Shown here one piece after another: positions 15,463 to 23,237 of a stretch of DNA of 32,192 nucleotides. Within the stretch, counting starts at the first letter, position 1. The number at the start of each line of letters is the position of its first letter. The translations under genes were made by a program, and so were the position numbers. The DNA is from Candidatus Lindowbacteria bacterium RIFCSPLOWO2_12_FULL_62_27 (GTDB lineage Bacteria > Lindowbacteria > 2-12-FULL-62-27). The notes under the pieces were generated by a model. It ran no database searches, was not told where the DNA came from, and was given only the letters and a program-made list of their open reading frames with translations. Where the stretch lies: assembly GCA_001784175.1 (NCBI GenBank), contig MFPR01000005.1, forward strand, positions 1 to 32,192. Reading direction: 5' to 3'.

Positions 15463-16305
15463 TCAGTCTTCAGTCGCGCCGAAGGCTAATTTGTCCGCGA
15501 TGTCGAGGATGGCGCGGGCGGCGGGATCGCCGGGCTCGGCGAGAACGAGGGGAACGCCCTTCTCCTGCGCGCGGAGAACCGCTGGGGATCGCGGCACCCG
15601 GCCGAGCAGAGGCACATGAAATCGCTCGCAGGGTTGTGAGCCGTTTCCGGCCGTCTCTTCGATGGACCGGCCGCAGTGCGGACAGACCGCGCCTGACATG
15701 TTTTCGATCCAGCCGAGAACAGGGGCGCGGAGCTGTTTGAACATCATCAGAGCTTTGATCGTTACGGACTCGGACATGGGGTCCGGGGTGGAGACGAGAA
15801 CAACGCCGGTCAGGGGCAGAAGGCCGCAGATGGAAAGATGCAAATCGCCGGTACCGGGAGGCAGATCGACGAGGAGGAGGTCGAGTTCGCCCCACATCAC
15901 ATCCCGGGCGAACTTGTTCACCGTGTCAATCACCAGCGGCGCGCGCCAGACCACCGGTTCGTCCGGATCGGCGATGGATCCCATCGAAAAAAACCGCACG
16001 TCATGCCGAACGAGGGGGCGGGGACGGCCATCCTCGATTTCCGGGACGTCATCCGAGCCGAGCAGGATCGGGGTACAGGGTCCGTGAAAATCGAGGTCCA
16101 TGAGGCCCACGCGAATTGTCCCTGTCGCCGACCGACTGGCCAATGCCGCCGCAAGATTGACGGCGACGGTCGATTTGCCGACGCCGCCCTTGCCGCCCGC
16201 CACCGCCACGATTTTCCGGACGCCCGGAATCGGCGGGGCGGCCGGCGGTGCGGCCGGTGCGGGCATTTTGATCGGGCAGGCAAACGGTTTCGATGGAGAT
16301 TGCAT
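15463..16305 (-). CDS. mrp: Mrp/NBP35-family FeS-cluster carrier ATPase
   Basis: The product is 280 residues. A deviant Walker A, GGKGGVGKST, lies at 37-46 with VDLPPGTGD (146-154) as Walker B/switch region, and the pair CPHC (208-211) binds a bridging [4Fe-4S] cluster between two subunits. These are the features of ApbC/Ind1/NBP35 scaffold proteins, which deliver FeS clusters to target apoproteins. The setting, one operon with a molybdoenzyme, two FeS proteins and a Rieske protein, suggests a dedicated maturation role. The Pro/Ala-rich N-terminal tail (PAPAAPPAAPPIP) is a linker. The ATG overlaps the preceding stop (TGATG), so longer upstream starts are unlikely. Confidence 0.9.
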   Translation of the reverse strand: MQSPSKPFACPIKMPAPAAPPAAPPIPGVRKIVAVAGGKGGVGKSTVAVNLAAALASRSATGTIRVGLMDLDFHGPCTPILLGSDDVPEIEDGRPRPLVRHDVRFFSMGSIADPDEPVVWRAPLVIDTVNKFARDVMWGELDLLLVDLPPGTGDLHLSICGLLPLTGVVLVSTPDPMSESVTIKALMMFKQLRAPVLGWIENMSGAVCPHCGRSIEETAGNGSQPCERFHVPLLGRVPRSPAVLRAQEKGVPLVLAEPGDPAARAILDIADKLAFGATED

Positions 16306-17261
16306 CAGCAGTTGCAGTCCTCCTCGGCGGAGATGTTGATTTGCGCCGACGATTTCTGGCCGTTTTCGTCCTCGATGCGCAGGATCACGACGTAGAGACC
16401 CTGCGTGAATGTGTGCTCGGCCTGCCGGCCCGCGGCCGTTGTGCCGTCGCCGAAGTCCCACTCGATCTTTTTCATCTTGCCGCTGCCGCCAGATATCAGC
16501 GCCTTGAACTGAACTTTGTAGGGCGCTGTGCCGCGTCTGGCTCGAACGCCCCCAATCCGGGCCTTCAGCGGCCCGCCGATCTTGCCCTCCTCCTCTTTCA
16601 GGAGGCTCCCGCCCAGATCGTCGGAAACTTTCGCGAGCGCCGCGCGCGTTTGGGCCGACATCGGCGTCTCAACCGCCGTGTCTCTTCCGGCTTTCCGGCT
16701 GACGGCAAGCTGTCGGCCGTCGTCGATCCGCAGTCGCTTGTAATTCACGTCGGTCACAACGCGGCCAAGAATCGTCCAGAGCGTGGCGGACCCGCCGGGC
16801 ACGGTCGGATCATAGGTGAGGGCGAATTCGGCGCCCTGACTCAAAAATTTCCACGCGCCGGCGGCGATCTGAAACTCACAGAACAGATGTTCCGGCACCT
16901 GGGCTTTGACGAACACCCGCCCTTTTTCAAGCGTGATCACCGTCCCTTCCATTTTCTTGTCAAGGTCGAACGTCACGCCTTCGAGGGAAATCCTGCCGCC
17001 CGGATAAAGACGAAAGATGCCTCCGTTGGACCACGTGAGGACGGCGGAGGATTTGTCCGCCGTTTCGATCACGTCGCCCCGCTCGATGATCTGCCCCTCT
17101 TTGGCGCTGACGGCTTTGTCGACTCCGTACTTTTTCACGGTGGCCGTCCCGTCCAGGCGCGTCAGGCGCACCACCGAGACGTCCTCAGCCGCCGACCATC
17201 CGGCGGCGGCGATCACCATCGCAATACATGCAAGACCCCGGACAAATCCGGTTCGCATCAT
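16305..17261 (-). CDS. Secreted FecR-domain protein with a C-terminal PKD domain
   Basis: This 318-residue protein has a signal peptide (about 1-25) and a FecR-like beta domain (about 30-190) containing VVRLTRLDGTATV, GDVIETADKSSAVLTWSNGG, FRLYPGGRISLEGV and WKFLSQGAEFALTYD. After a charged helical linker comes a PKD domain (about 225-308), with YKVQFKALISGGSGK, WDFGDGTTA and HTFTQGLYVVILRIEDENG. FecR domains without a membrane helix occur in surface and periplasmic proteins; PKD domains mediate protein or polysaccharide contacts. It ends in CNC. Its position between a beta-barrel and Mrp within cluster B points to a periplasmic structural role. GAGAGGTGATGG supports the start at 17261. Confidence 0.8.
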   Translation of the reverse strand: MMRTGFVRGLACIAMVIAAAGWSAAEDVSVVRLTRLDGTATVKKYGVDKAVSAKEGQIIERGDVIETADKSSAVLTWSNGGIFRLYPGGRISLEGVTFDLDKKMEGTVITLEKGRVFVKAQVPEHLFCEFQIAAGAWKFLSQGAEFALTYDPTVPGGSATLWTILGRVVTDVNYKRLRIDDGRQLAVSRKAGRDTAVETPMSAQTRAALAKVSDDLGGSLLKEEEGKIGGPLKARIGGVRARRGTAPYKVQFKALISGGSGKMKKIEWDFGDGTTAAGRQAEHTFTQGLYVVILRIEDENGQKSSAQINISAEEDCNC

Positions 17262-17280
17262 CCATCACCTCTCAAGTTGT

Positions 17281-18852
17281 TCAGTACTTCAGCTCCGTTC
17301 CGATCACAATCTCATGGGCGCTTCTTGGATGCGCTCCCGACGGAAGGGCATAGACATCTTTGGGTCTGAAATACCCGAAATTCAGAAATCCTTCAAGCCG
17401 CTCAAGAATCGGAAACGTGGTGTTCAGGTCGAATTCCCAGCCGACCTCGTTTGTCGTGGCCGTTGATGTTGCCTGACCCCCGCTCCAGTCGCCGACCACC
17501 CCGCGGCCGCGGTATACATCCTCGGTGGTCCGGAGCAGCATAAACGACGGCGTGATGACAACCTTCTTCGCCGGCGACGCCTCCATGAATACCTTATAGA
17601 CTGTCAGGTTGGCGAGGTTCGATTCCCAGAGAAAAAATCCCGCCCGGACGTCCTCCGTAAAAATGTTTCCGAATTTTTTGCGGTCCCGGCACGTGAACAG
17701 CGCGTTGAAATCCTTGACGTCCCCGGCCGCCGGATCGGTGACTTTGTTGCCGCTGCCGCGGGCGTATTCGAGGCCGGCAACCAGACGCGCAAGGGCCGAC
17801 GATTTCAGCGGGGCGCGCGCGGAAACGAAAATGGCGTTCGCGTCGGCATTCCGGCCTCCGGCGTACGACCCGCCGAGGCGGATACCCTCGAACTCCCAGT
17901 CCACCCCGCTTGTTGTTCCCTTTCCAGCGATGCCGATCCAGAGCGGCTCGAATTCGCCGTCGCGCCTCACCGTGCCGGCGTCGAAATCCTTGTCGAGATT
18001 GAGATCGGCGTCCCCGGTGTCGCCGTTGTCCAGAACCTTGACGGCATACAGCTCCAGACGCGACATCCCCGACGGCGGGCGGACCGTGGCGCTGAAAAAA
18101 GCGCCGTTGAGGCGGTTGTCCGCCTGAAACACCTGCTGGCGGTCGCCGGCGGGCGGACCCGTCTTGCGGAAATCGGAGTAGGTATTGTACCCGCCGGAGA
18201 GGGCCGCATACCCCAGAGAAAAATTGCCGGAGCCGAACGCCGCCGATTTCATCGGGACGGAGACTTTCACCATATCCGTCGGGCCTTCCATCACGATGTC
18301 GTTTCCGAACGTCAAGTTGGTCCGGCCGATCTGCACGGCGAAGGGTCCCGTATATTGCACATATAAATCCCTGAACAGCGCATATCGCACGGTGAGGAAT
18401 TCTCCCCAGCGCTCAAGCGTTCCTTCGCCGTCCTCCTTCCAGTCGAACGTGAAATTGCCCTTGTCCATCAGGGCGACGACCTGCCAGGACTGCCAGAGGG
18501 ATTCGATCCTGAGTTGCCAGCGGTAGTCGACAAAGGCGCGGTTGTCGAATTTCCAGCGCATGCCGGCGTGGTCGAAGTTGAAGTTGTCGCGGACGTTGTA
18601 TCGGATTTTGTATTTGCCCGACAGGTCGAACTTGAATTTGCTCTCTTTCTCCTCCTCAGCCTTGGCCTCGCGGGCCTCCATCTTCCGAATTTTTGTTTCC
18701 AGCTCCGCGATGCGCCGTCGCGCCTCCTCGTCCCGCCCGGTCTGCGGCGCCGACGCCACCTCCGGCTCGGTCCATTCCTCCTGCGCAGACGCGGGATGAT
18801 TGAATAGCGCCGCCATGAGAAACCACGCCGCAAAAACGCCCGCCCATTTCAT
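17281..18852 (-). CDS. Outer-membrane beta-barrel with N-terminal coiled coil (cluster B)
   Basis: The 523-residue product has a signal peptide (about 1-24), a charged coiled coil (about 42-72, EEARRRIAELETKIRKMEAR) and a long barrel with strands such as SGKYKIRYNVRDNFNF, RWQLRIESLWQSWQVVAL, LYVQYTGPFAVQIGRTNL and EGFLNFGYFRPKDVY, ending in GTELKY. The terminal Tyr is an accepted variant of the barrel C-terminal signal. The layout resembles alginate-export-type and multihaem-associated porins. It starts 12 nt after the cytochrome bc genes, so it may let substrate or product of the molybdoenzyme pass, or form part of an electron conduit. No multihaem partner large enough for a porin-cytochrome conduit is encoded next to it, which favours the transport option. 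Confidence 0.78.
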   Translation of the reverse strand: MKWAGVFAAWFLMAALFNHPASAQEEWTEPEVASAPQTGRDEEARRRIAELETKIRKMEAREAKAEEEKESKFKFDLSGKYKIRYNVRDNFNFDHAGMRWKFDNRAFVDYRWQLRIESLWQSWQVVALMDKGNFTFDWKEDGEGTLERWGEFLTVRYALFRDLYVQYTGPFAVQIGRTNLTFGNDIVMEGPTDMVKVSVPMKSAAFGSGNFSLGYAALSGGYNTYSDFRKTGPPAGDRQQVFQADNRLNGAFFSATVRPPSGMSRLELYAVKVLDNGDTGDADLNLDKDFDAGTVRRDGEFEPLWIGIAGKGTTSGVDWEFEGIRLGGSYAGGRNADANAIFVSARAPLKSSALARLVAGLEYARGSGNKVTDPAAGDVKDFNALFTCRDRKKFGNIFTEDVRAGFFLWESNLANLTVYKVFMEASPAKKVVITPSFMLLRTTEDVYRGRGVVGDWSGGQATSTATTNEVGWEFDLNTTFPILERLEGFLNFGYFRPKDVYALPSGAHPRSAHEIVIGTELKY

Positions 18853-18864
18853 CGCAAATCAACC

Positions 18865-19626
18865 TTACCGCCCTACGCCGCCCAGCGAATGGCAGCTCAT
18901 GCAACGCCCCTCATCCGGCAGAGATTTCATGTATGCCACAAGCGACTCGCGCTCCTCCACCAGCATGTCAATTTTGGGCATGACCGTCCCGGGGCTGACC
19001 TCGCGCGGCTCCTTGAAGTGTTCCTCCAGCCATTTGGCGTCGCGCCGGAGGCCCACGTCGCTCAGGTTGGGGCCAACCGTGCCGCCTTCTCCGAAAACGG
19101 AGTGGCAGTTGCCGCAGCCGAATGTGGCGAACAGGAGCTGTCCCTCGGTGATTTTCGGATCGGTCCGGATGGCCCGGTTGATCATCGGCGTTTGGGCGCC
19201 GTACCAGGTCAGAACAACCACGGCCGACAGGGTCGCCATCCCCAGCGCCGTCCAGCGGGGCCGATCCCACGGATGGCGCGAGATCGTTCGATCGAGCCGT
19301 GGGACGAGAAGCAGAGCCATGACGCCGACGAGAGGCACGCCCACCGCCGCCAGCGCCTCCAATTTTCCCGGAAAGAGTTTGAGCATCTGAAACAGGAAGA
19401 GAAAATACCATTCGGGCCGGGGATTGTAGGTGGTGGAGGCCGGATCGGCCATTTCATCGAGTTCCGCGCCAAGCGTCAACGCGAGAACGAGGACGATGAC
19501 CGTCAGCGCCGCCATTGCCACCAGGTCCTTGAAGACCGCATACGGGTAGAAGGATTTCCCGCGTTCTTTGGCCTGCCGGTACTCATCAAGAATTTTCTCG
19601 CGGTCCCGGTCCATTCCGGCGCTCAT
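18865..19626 (-). CDS. Cytochrome bc complex subunit IV fused to cytochrome c, with a second terminal haem site
   Basis: This 253-residue protein combines a subunit IV-like part, three helices with PEWYFLF (71-77) at the quinol-oxidising site, and a cytochrome c domain with CGNCH (171-175), probable axial Met in TVMPK (M216) and VGPNLSDVG. Subunit IV-cytochrome c fusions are known from Gram-positive QcrC and from several deep-branching Gram-negatives. A second CxxCH, CMSCH at 242-246, lies eight residues before the C-terminus and is not part of the standard domain. The gene overlaps the cytochrome b gene by 4 nt (ATGA). Together with the Rieske protein it makes a quinol:cytochrome c oxidoreductase, here next to a molybdoenzyme rather than an oxidase. 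Confidence 0.9.
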   Translation of the reverse strand: MSAGMDRDREKILDEYRQAKERGKSFYPYAVFKDLVAMAALTVIVLVLALTLGAELDEMADPASTTYNPRPEWYFLFLFQMLKLFPGKLEALAAVGVPLVGVMALLLVPRLDRTISRHPWDRPRWTALGMATLSAVVVLTWYGAQTPMINRAIRTDPKITEGQLLFATFGCGNCHSVFGEGGTVGPNLSDVGLRRDAKWLEEHFKEPREVSPGTVMPKIDMLVEERESLVAYMKSLPDEGRCMSCHSLGGVGR

Positions 19627-20297
19627 GGCTTTCTCTCCGGCGGCGCGGATATGCCATGCCAGACGACCAGAAAGAGGTGGACGACGACGAAAATGAGAAG
19701 AAGGGCGGGAAGAAGCAAAACGTGAAATGAGTAGAACCGGGTGAGCGTTCGGGCGCCCAGCACCTCGCCGCCCTTCAACACGCTTGCCGTCGCCGGCCCG
19801 ATGAGCGGAACCTGTTCGGCCATTTCAGTGCCGACTTGCGTTGCCCAGTAGGCTTTCTGATCCCAGGGCAGAAGATAACCGGTAAAGCCGAACCCGAGGA
19901 CGATGACGAAGAGAAAGACGCCGGTCGCCCACGTCATTTCGCGCGGGTACTTGTACGCGCCCATGAAAAAAACGCGAAGAAGGTGCAGGGTGACCATGAT
20001 CACCATGAGGCTCGCCGCCCATTTGTGTACGGCGCGCAGGAGACCTCCCATGGGCGTCTGGTCGATGAACTGGATGGACGCGTAGGCGTGGTCCGGCGTG
20101 GGAGCGTAATTCATCGCCAGAAGGATTCCGGTGAAGACCTGCACGAGGAACAAAAAGAGCGTGGCGCTGCCGAAGGTATACAGCCACGAGACCCGCCCGG
20201 AAATCTCCGGGATTTTTCGATCGAGGAGCGCGGCTTTGACCCGGCGCCAACCGCAGCGCTCATCGAGTTCCTGAAGCAACGATTCGTAACGGCTCAT
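19623..20297 (-). CDS. Cytochrome b, b6-type N-terminal half (cytochrome bc complex)
   Basis: The 224-residue membrane protein has four helices and the four haem b ligands H91, H105, H192 and H207. Spacing is 13 residues between the first pair and 14 between the second, the b6-type pattern. TGYLLPWDQKAYWAT (about 139-153) is the conserved Qo region. In plant and firmicute b6 a Cys near the first helix holds an extra haem ci; the aligned site here (WLYTFGS) has Thr, so that haem is probably absent, leaving a two-haem protein. The ATG at 20297 lies 1 nt after the Rieske stop. A longer in-frame frame upstream runs through the Rieske gene and is an artefact. Confidence 0.92.
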   Translation of the reverse strand: MSRYESLLQELDERCGWRRVKAALLDRKIPEISGRVSWLYTFGSATLFLFLVQVFTGILLAMNYAPTPDHAYASIQFIDQTPMGGLLRAVHKWAASLMVIMVTLHLLRVFFMGAYKYPREMTWATGVFLFVIVLGFGFTGYLLPWDQKAYWATQVGTEMAEQVPLIGPATASVLKGGEVLGARTLTRFYSFHVLLLPALLLIFVVVHLFLVVWHGISAPPERKP

Positions 20298-20298
20298 G

Positions 20299-20811
20299 CT
20301 ACACCCCCGCCCTTTTCTGAGCCACCGGCATGACATGCAGGCGGCCGTCCACCAGACGCGTCGGATACCGGTCCAATGGCCTCGGCGGCGGGCCTTCCAC
20401 CACCGCGCCGGTTTTGTCAAAGACGCCCATGTGACACGGGCACAAAAATTTCTGCCGCTGGGCGTCCCAGCGGAACGGACAGCCGAGGTGCGGGCAGTGC
20501 GGGTCGAATGCCTCGAAGGCCGATTCGGCCGTCCGGACAACCCAAACCGTCGCCCGGGATTGCGCGACGATCCACCCGTCCCGTTTTCGTTTCGAGATTT
20601 CGACTCTCTGGGGAACGCCGATTTTGAAGCCGTCCACGTCTCCGACGTCCGACCAGTCCGCCTCCCGTTTTCGCAAGAGGGGCGCAGAAAAAACCGTTCC
20701 ACCCACGCCCGCGAAAACGATGGCGATGAATCCGCCCATATAGTTGATGGCGCGGACAAACCAAGACCGGCGGGTCAATTCCGCCTCTTTGGGACAGGGT
20801 TGATCGCTCAT
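20299..20811 (-). CDS. Rieske [2Fe-2S] protein of the cytochrome bc complex
   Basis: The 170-residue protein has an N-terminal Tat-like stretch and anchor helix (TRRSWFVRAINYMGGFIAIV, about 13-32) and a periplasmic Rieske domain. Its cluster motifs are C106-x-H108-x-G-C111 (CPHLGC) and C124-x-C126-H127 (CPCHMG): C106, H108, C124 and H127 bind the cluster, and C111 and C126 can form the stabilising disulfide. It accepts electrons from quinol at the cytochrome b Qo site and passes them to the cytochrome c domain. The ATG at 20811 overlaps the cytochrome stop by 4 nt. A 22-residue longer start lies within the upstream gene and is less likely. Confidence 0.93.
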   Translation of the reverse strand: MSDQPCPKEAELTRRSWFVRAINYMGGFIAIVFAGVGGTVFSAPLLRKREADWSDVGDVDGFKIGVPQRVEISKRKRDGWIVAQSRATVWVVRTAESAFEAFDPHCPHLGCPFRWDAQRQKFLCPCHMGVFDKTGAVVEGPPPRPLDRYPTRLVDGRLHVMPVAQKRAGV

Positions 20812-21248
20812 GGGTTGCCTCCCTTGGCGAGGGGCGATCCGTAGAGCACTTTGATCTTGCTGTCCGGGCCGTGGCATTTCACGCAGACGAGTTCCTGAAG
20901 GTTCGGTTTGAAGAGATGGGGATTTCTCAGCATGACAGCCTCCGTGAATATCGGTTCGCCCTCCGACCGCCGGGGCCGAACGATGATCCTGGACATGGTC
21001 TTTTTAAACGAGTTGGGGTGCAGAACCGTTCCCTCGTTGAAGTAGCCTTCCCTCTGATCCCCATCGCCGCCGGCCATGCGAAAACCGGCGTGGCAGGTGA
21101 TGCACGAATGGTTTTCGTGATTGTAGGCCGGATTGGTCGACCGGATGTGTCGCTCGTGGAGCGGCGCCGGCGCCTTTTCTCCGCAGGCCGAGCAGAACAC
21201 CGCCACGGCGAATACGGCGCAAATCCCGGCAGGTTTTGAGAAACGCAT
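20808..21248 (-). CDS. Secreted dihaem cytochrome c, possible lipoprotein
   Basis: This 146-residue protein has an N-terminal hydrophobic segment, AGICAVFAVAVFCSACGEK. A Cys at residue 22 might be lipidated, though the box is not canonical. CITCH (49-53) and CVKCH (122-126) are the two haem sites, separated by an unusually long stretch with NEGTVLHPNSFKKTMSRIIV. I do not recognise a named family. It lies between the TorD and Rieske genes, so it plausibly carries electrons between the bc complex and the molybdoenzyme on the periplasmic side. GGGAGGAA precedes the ATG at 21248, and the stop overlaps the Rieske start. Confidence 0.82.
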   Translation of the reverse strand: MRFSKPAGICAVFAVAVFCSACGEKAPAPLHERHIRSTNPAYNHENHSCITCHAGFRMAGGDGDQREGYFNEGTVLHPNSFKKTMSRIIVRPRRSEGEPIFTEAVMLRNPHLFKPNLQELVCVKCHGPDSKIKVLYGSPLAKGGNP

Positions 21249-21261
21249 TCCGGATTCCTCC

Positions 21262-21939
21262 CTATCCGGCGGCGGCGCGCGCGCCGGCCAGCCGAGTCTG
21301 TTCTTCGGACATGAAATCCTCCGTCATCAGCGCCACTCCCGCATAAAAACGGGACTGGCTTTCTTTCCGGATGTATCGGCAAAGATCGAATATCCATCGG
21401 AGCAGATGTTCCTTCAGAAAATCGTTTTGAATGACCCGGCATTTCTCCACCTCGGCCGCAAGACCCCGATCCATGGCGTCAACTTCTATACCGCACAGAA
21501 ATTGCATGAACTCCATCTCCACCCCGACGTGATCCGGGTGCTCGTCGCAATTTTTTCCGAGAACCGCGCCGGCGTAGTCGTAGAAGCGTTTGACGCCGAT
21601 CGTCACCTTGCCGCCCAGACGCATCTGGGGGTCGGTGAAAACCGATTCGTGGGGGCGTATGGGCGGGCCTTTGCGGCCGAGGGGAAGAACAAAGAGGCGT
21701 GTGTATTCCGCCGTGAGATCGCGCTCCAGGCCGGGGTCAGCGGCCGATTCGTCCAGAAACGCCGCCAGTTCCGCCCGCGCGGGGGAATCGTCCGAAAGCG
21801 ACAATTCGTCCAGCAAGCGCCGGGACCGGATCAGTTCAACGATACCGGCCGGAGGCGGCTGGGAATAGACGGACGAGAGAAACACATACAGATCGGCCCG
21901 GCGGCGGGATTCGAGAGATTCCGTGGACAACTCAGCCAT
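21262..21939 (-). CDS. TorD-family molybdoenzyme chaperone of cluster B
   Basis: The 225-residue cytosolic helical protein shows the family motifs: RRADLYVFLSSVYSQPPP at the N-terminus, LTAEYTRLFVLPLGRKGPPI then RPHESVFTD (about 80-107), and the EHPDHVGVEMEFMQFL signature (about 138-153). Chaperones of this family bind a Tat signal and guide molybdenum cofactor insertion. It differs strongly from the cluster A TorD, which fits one chaperone per enzyme; the client should be the 978-residue molybdoenzyme at 23874-26810. The ATG overlaps the preceding FeS protein stop by 8 nt. Confidence 0.88.
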   Translation of the reverse strand: MAELSTESLESRRRADLYVFLSSVYSQPPPAGIVELIRSRRLLDELSLSDDSPARAELAAFLDESAADPGLERDLTAEYTRLFVLPLGRKGPPIRPHESVFTDPQMRLGGKVTIGVKRFYDYAGAVLGKNCDEHPDHVGVEMEFMQFLCGIEVDAMDRGLAAEVEKCRVIQNDFLKEHLLRWIFDLCRYIRKESQSRFYAGVALMTEDFMSEEQTRLAGARAAAG

Positions 21940-23233
21940 TGCCGGACAACACCCATCGGCGCGCCATGGCGCGGCGCTTGCGTTCCTGATTCATGCAGAG
22001 CGGACAGTAAGGATCATCCGCCTGTTTGGAAACAAACGACGCGCGGCATGCACGGCAAATCTGACGGCGGCTTTCAATGAGTTTGCGCTCTCCCGCAAAC
22101 AGTATCGCGGGGTCGGCCGTCCGCGAAATCGTTATCGCCTTCGGCAGACACGCCGCGGCACAAACGCCGCAGGCGGTGCATGATTTCGGATCAAAATACA
22201 GCTCGAAGACATTACCCGATTCTACGCGCCGGATCGCATCGGTCGGACACAAACTCTCGCAGACGTTGCATCCCATGCAGGATTGCGACACGGAAATCCC
22301 GGCGAAATTTGCCGGATTTGCCGCGGGATCGGCCGTGACCGTATTCAGAGAGATCGTGTCGGCGGGCGTTTGGGTGGTCGCCCCGTCACTGTCTCGGAGC
22401 GATTCGATAAGTTCCAGAAGATGTTGCCGGCGGGGTGACGGGATTTTCCTCAATATTCTTTCACGGAACTTCTCCCCCACGCTCTTTTCTTCCCTTGTCG
22501 CATCCGGCTCGGGCAGAATCGCGGCGGCCTGGCCGACCGCCGATTTCAAGAACGTCCGGCGGGACGACAGGGGCGCCGGCAGGCCGGCCGGCTCAGGACA
22601 AAACGGCGCGGCGACGACGGACAGGCGGTCCGGCTCAATTCCGGCAAACTTCATGACCCGCCGCGCAATCTCCACCGTTCTTTCCATGCCGGCGCCGGCG
22701 CTTCGCATCGGACAGGTTTCACACGACGGCTTCAGAATCTCCACGCGTGCCGCTCCGTGACGGAATGATTCGAGAATGACGGGAACTGTGAGGCGGCCCA
22801 GACACACGAGCACGGCATCCGCCCCCGCGGAGTGACTGCAGGAGATGTTGAGAATCCGCGGAGCCGGCGGACGGGTATCCAGCAGGCGGCGGAATTTGAG
22901 GCCCCATTGCCTGTCGGTGGCGCAAACGGCGTCGAACCCTCCGTTCAAATCGGGAGACGCCGCCCCCGACTTGAGCGAACGGCATCCCTGCCGTTCGGGG
23001 TCGGGGACGGCTGACGTCCATGTCGCCGATCCCCTCATTTCAATCGCGCCGTTCGGGCAGGCCGGCACGCAAGCTCCGCAGGCGATACAAGCGTCGCTGA
23101 CGCGCGCGCCCTCCGCGCCGATCTGGACGGCGTCGACCGGGCAGGCCCGCGCGCACAGATCGCAGTCGGATTTGGAACAGAGGTACCGGCTGCAAAGCCC
23201 CGATTCGACGGCGACCGGGATTTGCGTCAGCAT
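21932..23233 (-). CDS. Multi-[4Fe-4S] protein with internal RRTFLK segment and C-terminal Zn-ribbon
   Basis: This 433-residue protein has no recognised name. Residues 14-60 hold a two-cluster ferredoxin (C19-x4-C24-x2-C27-x3-CP and CIACGACVPACP). Residues 68-99 derive from a palindromic insertion. About 130-215 is a Rossmann-like segment with CLGRLTVPVILESF, SCETCPM and FAGIEPDRLSVV, distantly reminiscent of hydrogenase delta (MvhD-like) domains. Then SRRTFLKSAVGQAAAIL looks like an internal Tat-like segment, followed by a second two-cluster ferredoxin (CMGCNVCESLCP and CTACGVCAAAC) and a CRAC...CPLC zinc ribbon. It probably relays electrons to or from the molybdoenzyme complex. Whether it is cytosolic or exported is unclear. 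It starts 4 nt after the FeS subunit. Confidence 0.78.
   Translation of the reverse strand: MLTQIPVAVESGLCSRYLCSKSDCDLCARACPVDAVQIGAEGARVSDACIACGACVPACPNGAIEMRGSATWTSAVPDPERQGCRSLKSGAASPDLNGGFDAVCATDRQWGLKFRRLLDTRPPAPRILNISCSHSAGADAVLVCLGRLTVPVILESFRHGAARVEILKPSCETCPMRSAGAGMERTVEIARRVMKFAGIEPDRLSVVAAPFCPEPAGLPAPLSSRRTFLKSAVGQAAAILPEPDATREEKSVGEKFRERILRKIPSPRRQHLLELIESLRDSDGATTQTPADTISLNTVTADPAANPANFAGISVSQSCMGCNVCESLCPTDAIRRVESGNVFELYFDPKSCTACGVCAAACLPKAITISRTADPAILFAGERKLIESRRQICRACRASFVSKQADDPYCPLCMNQERKRRAMARRWVLSGNG
22934..23032 (-). repeat. Palindromic element inserted in frame in the multi-FeS protein
   Basis: The element codes for residues 68-99. On the plus strand CGAACGGCA-TCCC-TGCCGTTCG (22976-22997) is a perfect 9-bp stem with the same 4-nt TCCC loop as the MMPL copy. 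It is nested within CCCCGAC (22964-22970) and GTCGGGG (23000-23006). A neighbouring stem at 23009-23027, GGC(T)GACG-TCCA-TGTCGCC, aligns with the MMPL stem at 14543-14560. Confidence 0.7.
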
Positions 23234-23237
23234 TTCA

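Noticed and set aside
19623-20759. Apparent Rieske region fused to cytochrome b
   Set aside because: The extension is an out-of-frame reading of the Rieske gene. Both proteins have proper starts and separate stops.
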